From: Clarireedia homoeocarpa
Lineage: Eukaryota; Ascomycota; Leotiomycetes; Helotiales; Rutstroemiaceae
Length of the DNA stretch: 64,000 nucleotides
Assembly (NCBI GenBank): GCA_001465935.1
Contig: LNKV01000002.1
Coordinates: forward strand, 434,001 to 498,000
Reading direction: 5' to 3'
Both the position numbers and the translations under genes were made by a program. The stretch's first letter is position 1. Every line of letters starts with the position of its first letter. The notes under the pieces are model-generated. The model made no database searches and was not told where the DNA came from. It saw only the letters and a program-made list of their open reading frames with translations. Below are positions 56,681 to 64,000 of this stretch, piece after piece.

Positions 56681-57854
56681 ATGCCACCGAGATTAAATAT
56701 TCCTCCCGTAACGAGGATACTGCTGATCGCATTACTCTCCCAATCCATCTTGAGCGCCGCAATCCGTTATCGACAATGGACCAAAGAATCCGACATTGTG
56801 GTTCCCTACCTATCCCTCGTCCCGCAACTATCCTTCATATATCCATGGACATTTCTGACGACTACGCTGGTGGAAAATAATGTTTTCACGCTGGGTATAT
56901 CCGCAGCGACGTTATTCTATGGAGGGCGGTATCTCGAACGTGCTTGGACGTCTGCTGAGTTTGCAAAGTTCATTATCGTGGTGGCTTTGATTCCGAATTT
57001 AATCACCTTTGGAGCTTTGGTTGGTCTTTTCGCGCTTACAAGTGATATGCGCTGGACGTATGTCATCCTCATTCTAACCTCTTCTCATACAGATTTGCGC
57101 CAGCTAACAATCCCCTCCCCAAAATAGTCTCACCTCTATCAATGGAACCATCCCCCTCCAAATCTCCTTCCTGATCGCCTTCTCTCAACTCGTCCCGACA
57201 CACACCGTAACACTCTTTAAAGGACTTCTCTCTCTCCGCGTACCCCGCTTTCCCCTCCTGCACACCCTCCTCATTCTTCTCCTAACATTCACCCCTCTCC
57301 TAACCCTCGCCTCTCTCTCGCTCACCCTCTCCGCTTTCCTCACATCATATACCTACCTCCGCTTCTACAAGTCTGCCTTCCCAGATCTCGATAGCAACCA
57401 AGGTCCCTCCCTTCGCGGCGATGCCTCCGAATCCTTCGCCTTCGCCGAATTCTTCCCCGGACCCCTCAAACCCACCATCTCCTCCCTCTCCACCACCATC
57501 TTCGACATCTTCGTCGCACTCAAGCTATGCACTCCCTTCTCCGCCGCAGACGTCTCGGCAAGCAGAGGCGAAGCATTCTTGCATTCGCATCAGCAGCAGA
57601 GAAGCACACCCGGAGGGGCAAGGGCCGAGGCGGAGAGGAGGAGAGCGCTGGCGTTGAAGGCGCTGGATCAGAGATTGCACGCGGCGACTGCGAAGGCAGC
57701 ACAGGTGCAACCGCCGCCAGTTACAGGACCCGCGATTGAGAGTCAGCCGGCGGTGGGGGCGCAGACGGCGATGACGAGTCGGCCGGAAGGGATGTTGGGG
57801 GAGACAAGTTATGTGCCAGAGGGGCATGAGGAAGTGAAGAGCGCGGGGTCGTAA
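56681..57854 (+). CDS. TMEM115/DUF1751-type Golgi membrane protein
   Basis: Rhomboid-like multi-pass protein; the human relative TMEM115 sits in the Golgi and affects retrograde traffic, and yeast has YOL107W in the family. Exons 56681-57057 and 57128-57854 (intron 70 nt); 367 aa. Seen: RILLIALLSQSILSAAIRY, SLVPQLSFIYPWTFLTTTLVE with the PWT motif, TLFYGGRYLERAWTSAEFAKF, then after the junction TLTSINGTIPLQISFLIAFS, SQLVPTHTVTLFKGLLSLRVPR and SYTYLRFYKS (the family shows LYLRF here), and a charged, Ala-rich, disordered tail. No Ser-His rhomboid catalytic pair is expected in this family. Confidence 0.9.
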
Positions 57855-57913
57855 TTTAGCGTGTTGGGATGATGGAATAGGATTGGGTGGAATTAGATGA
57901 TAATGGCACGATA

Positions 57914-57940
57914 TGGCATGGCATGGCATGGCATGGCATG
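57914..57940. repeat. GGCAT pentamer tandem repeat
   Basis: Five copies of ATGGC in the 3' UTR region of the TMEM115-type gene. Confidence 0.85.
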
Positions 57941-59555
57941 GATGGATGACAATTTCTCCAAACTTGCTACTTAGGACAACGGGTCACTGGCTGACTGGAT
58001 GATTACAACGGCATTTTCCACGATGAAACCATTTGCAGAGCAAAGCGACTCCCATTCTGGTACGGCTTCTGACGAAAGAGAAGACGGGATTGCGCATGTG
58101 TTGTATATACGTATTGTATGTTACGTTTGAAAGTTCCGAGAAGCAGACAGGTGCAGTGGATGAAAATTTTACATATATATGTATTGATACCCCCTCGTCT
58201 ACGTACATCTGTATCATTTAACCGTGTGTGCACTTTGATCTTTCTGTGAGACAATGAATATGGATATGGACGGAGAGGTGGCGATCTTACTGTCCCTTGT
58301 CTTTATGTAGTATGTAAGTGCCAGAAAAGATAACTAAGTAACTAAGTAAGTATACCAGCACCAGACTCTACGGAAAAAATGTCTGAAGCTTGGGGTAGGG
58401 AGGGGAGAGGAGAGGAGAGATTTCCGAATAATAAGAGATTAGATAGAGGAGAGAGGGCCGGCCAGACGCCCGCCGCGAGTGGGAGGGAAGGATTTCAATA
58501 TTTAGCGAGGGGGGAGGGGGGTTGGCTGTTCTGTTGTGTGCTGTACGTATGTATGTATGTATCTTTCCCGGCCTCTCTGGATCGGGGAGGGGAGGGGAGG
58601 GGAAGGGAGGGGATATTCGTAGGAGGTGTTGCGGGGTTTGGGCGAGCGCTGCGTGTGTGCGTGTGTAGTAGGGCCGGTCGTTGCTGGTTTTTGGAGAGAA
58701 GGGGAATGAAGATGCGTGGGCAAGGGGGGAGGTTTCTTTTTCTTTCTTTTTTTTTTTTTTTTTCCTTTTTTGGGGAGGGAGGGTTTGTTATGGGATATTG
58801 GGAAGGGGAGGAAGGAAGGTATATTCTCGACAACCGATCTTCTTCAACTAGTCACGAGAAAGCATAAATTCAAGCCTTTAGCGTACTCGCAATGCGGCGC
58901 ATTACTTCTGCTCTACTTGACTGGACTTGCATTGGCACGTCAGGTACCGTACCATCATCCTTAAGTAAAAATAAATAAATAAATAAATAGAAAAGAGAAT
59001 ACATGTACATGGACCATGTACCGTAGAATCCATACACCCCCAAACCCGTATCTTGCTACCTTTCATTCGGCCCGGATCCAGCACACCCTTCTCCCCCCAT
59101 TCAAAGCCGAAGACGGCGCAATCCCAGGCCCGAAAAATCGCTTTTTCTGCCCGTCTGGACGGGGTAAAGAAAGAGATCATCCCGCCGCGTAGATGGGGCC
59201 GGTCGTCCTTCTTCCGAGGGGGCGATGTCTCCGAGGCAAAGTGATTTGGAGATACCTACCTACCGACCTACCTACCTACTACCCACGGAACGTACGTATC
59301 GATCGGTATGTGCATGGCTGCGTGTGCGGTTGGGCCATGATATTGGGTTGGTGGTGGCGGTGTTACGGGAGGTGATTTGCAGAATGCAGGCAGTTGCGAC
59401 GGTGATTTTTTGATGGGCGAACGTGGAGAAGGGAGTGAGGTTTTTGACTTAGTTGCAGGAGAAAGCGGCGTGTTTCCGTTCTTTGGAGTTAAGGACCTAG
59501 CGCATAGTAAAAAGTAAAGCAAGGTGACTGAGCAACGGCACTCTCTTCGTCCGCC

Positions 59556-59582
59556 TGGATGGATGGATGGATGGATGGATGA
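59556..59582. repeat. GGAT microsatellite
   Basis: About six copies of GGAT. Confidence 0.85.
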
Positions 59583-60458
59583 ATATGTAGCACACGAGTA
59601 AGGTGTTTATGCAGTCAGCCAGGTAATCCAAATATTCAACATCTAAGCCGCCCGTCGTCTGCCTCCCCGTGGAGAGATATCGTCAGCGCTATCTTCCTTC
59701 AGCGTAAGGTACATACTGTACAGCACATCGGGCCATACGGATGGAATACAGGACACAGGCTACAGGCTACAGGCTACCGGATACAGGATACATGGCATGT
59801 ACGATTGCCTTGCCTTACCTTGCTTTGAAATGAGGGATGAATGGGGGGGATCGTGTATGCCACTAGGGGTTACTAGGGGTGGGTGGTGATGTTACGGTGA
59901 TAAGTAGGGCGCTGTACCTCGACGCTCCGAGGTGGTAATGAGGCACATATGCAGGGTTGCATTGCGTACCTCCGCCCCTATCACAGAAGGTGTGAAAGCG
60001 TGATGTGATGTGTTGAGGTGGCAGATCGCATTTTGACATTTGGTGGAGGGGAGGAGGGGGGGGAGGGGAAGGGGGGAAGGGGGAAGCATTGAAACTGTGC
60101 CGCGGGTAGCGCGTATGAATCGGGAAGGCCGTTGGGTGGTTGTGTGTTGCGTGTGTGTGGTGTCGAGTGTGGTAGCGACGGGGAAGGGAAAGGGAAGCGG
60201 AAAGAAGGATGCAAAGCCGTGATGGGGCATGAAAATTCAATCACGTGAGCACAAAGCGAGAGCATCCCCGCCACACTCCACACTCGAGAGATGCATAGCC
60301 TTCTTTTGCTCCTAGAACTTAAACTGCTTGAGCTTCTGTCAAGCTGCTTGGAGTATTAATATGGAATATTAATACTCAGTACGGCACGTGCTCACCTCAC
60401 CTCACCTCACCACCTCGCCTTCTCTCGTGTGCCTAGCACGCCTGGTTGTGGGACGTGC

Positions 60459-60522
60459 AACCTAAAACCTAAGGCTTGTCAACCTAAAACTCAAGGCTTG
60501 TCAACCTAAAACCCAAGGCTTA
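60459..60522. repeat. 22-bp tandem repeat, three units
   Basis: Units of AACCTAAAACCTAAGGCTTG then TC at 60459, 60481 and 60503, differing only at the CCTAAG/CTCAAG/CCCAAG position; the last unit runs into TTAATTAATTAA. Confidence 0.9.
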
Positions 60523-62251
60523 ATTAATTAAGTAGCTTATCCACACAGTCGTCAACTCACCTAACCCAGCAGACCCATTCCTCCCCCACTTCTGTCTCAC
60601 TTGTTTTTACGCACCGGCTTGCCCAACCACTCGATCCGATATTTCCGATCTGTGATACAAATCTTCAATCAGAGTTTTGTGCACAGGTACAGGCACCGGC
60701 ACCAACACCGTACGAAGTAAGGTTGAAACTTGGTAGTTGATATTTGCCTTGGTTGGAAGTTTGAGTTCTCACTCATCAAGATCCCGTTGCTCCGGCGCGA
60801 AAGCTTTCTTCGCATGACATGCTGTCTTACACAAGTATGCGGTCTTTGGCTTACTCGTCGTTCTTCCTAAAGGGCAGGGACATGGAAAATCAAGTTTCTT
60901 GCCGAGCCACAGTGTCGGCGTGGCAAATGTGGCTGGTGGATGGATGTGCGATATATGATACGGTGGCAATGGGGGAAACACCGAACAGAGAAGGGAGGGA
61001 TGGTTGGGGGCAAAACGGTGTGTGACTCATTGATCAGGCGAAGGACAGAAGTGCTTTTGAATCATTTTCTTCTTCTTCTTCTTCTTTCTCTTCTTTCTTT
61101 TTAAACCCAACGGAAAGAGAGAATGCGATAAGGCGATCTGATTCGGCGGAATGGGAAGATTATCGTTATGATAGGTTTTTGAGCTTTCATGATTATCGAA
61201 TTAACATGGAAATGCGGAGAGGAGAAGGAGGTTGATTGAGGCTTGATGGTTGGTGGTTGAGATTTAGGATGGCTAATCTTGATATGCAGCCATGATGTAT
61301 GACGCAGCATGGCATGACATAGCACGGCATAGCATAGCGGAGAGAAGTAAAAGAGCAGGTCTTTACGGGAAGATTGCTTGCTGATCGAGAACATCAGAAG
61401 GGAGGCGGGCAACTCAAGTACAATAGAAGGTAGAAGTCGTCTAGAAGTCTACTACGTACCTACTTCGTACAGTGCCACACCAACTTTAAACACGCGGATG
61501 TGCCGCGCTCAGATGTACTTTACCGACCACACGCATATGCATCGATTTGCACTTGCAGGGAAAGGTACAGCGCACGCGTAAGAGGCGACGAGAGCAACCT
61601 GATTGTCTCAGATGAGAAGAGGCCTTGAATCTTGGAGGGATAGAAATATGTATACTCGTAAAGCACAGGTAACTATAGGTAGATAGTATTATGAGATGTG
61701 TGCTGTCAGGAGTCAGGAGACAAGAAAGAGCACCTCTCACCCAGATTGGTCAAAGCAAAAGAGATCAGCTACACACTGCATATCTCCGATGTGCACTGTA
61801 ATTTATTTTACTCCCCGCATTGCCGTTCCCACCAAGCCCTCGTGCAGCTTTTCAATCGAATCGGCATTATTATCTTAATACGGTACGTGCATGCAAAGGC
61901 GGTTGACGGCTGTCAGAATGGGCAATGGAGCCGAGATGGCCCGAAAAAGACGAGGGCGCGTCTTCGCTCATAAGAAGCCTCCTTCCCATACCTCCTACCC
62001 GGCAGCCAACCAAGTTTCAGTGATACGACCTGACTAGGTATATCTTAGCGTTTTATTCCTTTCTACCAAGTCAACTGTCCTTGCGTTTCTCTGATTGGAT
62101 ACGGCCCCCCGCTGAGTAGGTAATGTTTCCAATCATCGGACTAAACCCCAAAAGAGATTATTCCTTACCACCGTTTATGATGCCGTCGCAAGGATGTGGC
62201 GTGGCGATGAGGGTGATGCAAGCCTCCTTGGGACAAGAAACTTCTGCACGC

Positions 62252-62293
62252 GCAGCAGACTGTAGCAGACTGTAGCAGACTGTAGCAGACTGT
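62252..62293. repeat. TGTAGCAGAC 10-bp tandem repeat
   Basis: About four copies of the 10-base unit in a row. Confidence 0.9.
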
Positions 62294-63267
62294 CTACTAG
62301 CACGGCACCCGGCACCCACGCAGACACGCACCCGCACGTAAGTTTGTGAGGTAATCCTATCATTGCCTTGCGTACGGTCTGATTCGCTCGAGTTCATGGG
62401 CTGTGACGGGACTAGAGCTTCTTGTCATGCTCGGAAGGATCAACTGGGATCAACTGGGGCTGTACTGACAGGTACATAAGCATCCAAACTCCATCGCCAT
62501 GGCTATCGAAGGTTTAGGGTGCCAGAATGTGCACAATGCCTCATTTTCATTCTTGTGTTGCACCACGAATGCGAAATATGTCACTTCTTCCTTCACACAA
62601 AATCGGCTCGAACCACACATATATAGAAGCACATAAGGTTACGCCATCGACAGCCTCACGCGTTTGCTCAATATAAAACTTAACACTTCCTTGGGGTGTG
62701 AGACCTACCTTTCCAAATCACCTGAAGAGTCGAATCTATGTTGGAACCTGGACAGTTGAGCACCATGGAAATTGATTCAAAGTCAGTCAGCCTGAACAAC
62801 TGGAACAACCACCTATCGTGAAGAAAAACCCCTGACCCTACGAGATACTTACCATCCTTTTACAATCCCATATCCCGATACAACAGTAACCACACCTTTC
62901 TAAAGGCATGTCTTCCGGCTCACTTTATTTTTATTTATTTATTTTTTTTTTTAATTTTTTTTTTATTTCTTTGGTTTTGTGGTATTGGTTCAAGCCTCAG
63001 CTTCCGCCACGGCGCACTATGGGGCCACCCGTCTTTGCAGCCATACGAAAAGTCTCCTGCCAGATGCTCTGCCACACAAACCACCAAACCCCCACATGAG
63101 CCTAACCAAGCGACCGCGGCCGAACATCCTGAAGTCGGAGTAGCAAGCTAATAGCCTTTTTCTATTCCTGAGACGCCTTTTACGAGAGGAAAGGACACCA
63201 ACACACAAGACCCGGTCGACAGAGGCCAGTGAAATGAGCGACCATTCGGCGGGCTGCAAGTGGATTT

Positions 63268-63348
63268 TGGTGGATGGTGGATGGTGGATGGTGGATGGTG
63301 GATGGTGGTTGGTGGTTGGTGGTTGGTGGTTGGTGGTTGGTGGTTGGT
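63268..63348. repeat. GGTGGAT then GGTGGTT G-rich repeat
   Basis: Five to six copies of GGTGGAT followed without a break by about seven copies of GGTGGTT. Confidence 0.9.
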
Positions 63349-64000
63349 GATTTATAGTTAATTCTTACAGAACGGTACTGAGTCTGGGCGTATGTACCCT
63401 ACGGAAGTCGCGAACCCAAGCCGTTCATAGGTATGGAAGGGGGTTTTCATAATTCGTGCAACACCAGGGTTTATTCTGCCATGCTGGCTAAACTACGTAT
63501 AGTAGTAACTACTTGCTGCTTTAATCTAGAGCGTGAGCTGCTTTTCTTGCTAATACGTTACGATACCTATCAGGAGTCGAATCAGCAAATTGTGAAATCA
63601 AAGCAGCGACAGCTTTTCTCACCGCCCCCCCTTCCGTACAGTAGTAAATTTAGTGATGGCCTGCTCCATCGCCATCCATGAATCCGGTCGGGATATTTAA
63701 TTGGGTCATGAATCATTTTTGGCTTTTCCTTGGTAAGCGGCTGTTGCCCGCAGAACAGTGCAACGCACGCCGCCGCAATCTAATCCCTGGAAATAGCGGA
63801 GAAGAGGAAAGCCCCAAATGGAGCACGATGGTTGATTGTTGTCATTATCCAAAGTCTCTTTTTCGTCAAAGCTACTGCCTGATGCGGACTAAGTACTGCC
63901 TGATGCGGACTAGAATGGGGGATCATTGGGATGGGCTTTTTTATTTTCCCCTTCATTCTTCCGTGAACATCCATTAATCGCAGTCCCATTTCATCGGCAG

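Larger units (their letters stand above)
57855..64000. other. Gene-free right end with scattered microsatellites
   Basis: 6.1 kb with no supported gene on either strand. Open frames such as 58379-58867 (plus) and 59863-60240 (minus) are low-complexity and lack family features. Repeats: GGCAT (57914-57940), a poly(T) run near 58738-58762, GGAT (59556-59582), a 22-bp repeat (60459-60522), a 10-bp repeat (62252-62293) and a G-rich 7-bp repeat (63268-63348). A TCACGTGA box is at 60241-60248. It may be the long leader or regulatory region of a gene beyond the edge, or subtelomeric-like spacer. Confidence 0.5.

Overview
The window is nuclear DNA of a filamentous ascomycete (Pezizomycotina). Almost every gene has short introns of about 48-150 bases with GT..AG borders and CTAAC/CTAAT-like branch points. 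The set includes typical fungal families (Dal5-type and Itr1-type transporters, Nce102, a peroxisomal acyl-CoA oxidase, fungal Med1) and microsatellite-rich spacers. A Leotiomycete-like genome is my guess; the window alone does not settle the class. Gene models below were spliced by hand, so the given exon borders are the annotation.

Layout. 1-4.5 kb: glutamate-cysteine ligase regulatory subunit (minus, cut by the left edge), AP-1 sigma adaptin and the Pol III repressor Maf1 (both plus). 5.6-13 kb: three minus-strand genes, namely a Dal5-type MFS permease, a SAC/hSac2 phosphoinositide phosphatase and an RGS-domain membrane protein (Rax1-like). 13-14.9 kb: no supported gene, but a nested inverted-repeat element that looks like a MITE. 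14.9-22 kb: a Cys-rich membrane protein (minus), acyl-CoA oxidase ending in SKL (plus) and an Itr1-like inositol/sugar transporter (plus). 22.4-27 kb: a large minus-strand JmjC protein with a CDCA7-type zinc finger and AT-hooks. 28-35.7 kb: coq2, nce102, a small Emr1/Mco6-like mitochondrial protein (minus) diverging from eIF2-beta, and a protein with a Ty1/copia Pol-like beta-barrel domain. 36.8-44.1 kb: an AIM24-family protein, a disordered orphan protein and Med1. 44.1-50 kb: a probable flavin-monooxygenase fragment in an AT-rich spacer, a glutathione S-transferase (minus) and an F-box protein. 50.4-57.9 kb: a Sif2/TBL1-type LisH-WD40 protein (minus) and a TMEM115-type Golgi membrane protein (plus), separated by 3.8 kb of simple repeats. 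57.9-64 kb: 6 kb with no supported gene and many short tandem repeats.

The genes are mostly unlinked housekeeping functions. I see no biosynthetic cluster, CRISPR array or rRNA, and no tRNA by eye. The least conventional items are the JmjC-CDCA7-type fusion, the transposon-derived-looking Pol-domain gene, the duplicated terminal exon of AP-1 sigma, the nested inverted repeat at 13.7-14.0 kb, and the GC-AG intron plus 17-nt exon in the Sif2-like gene.
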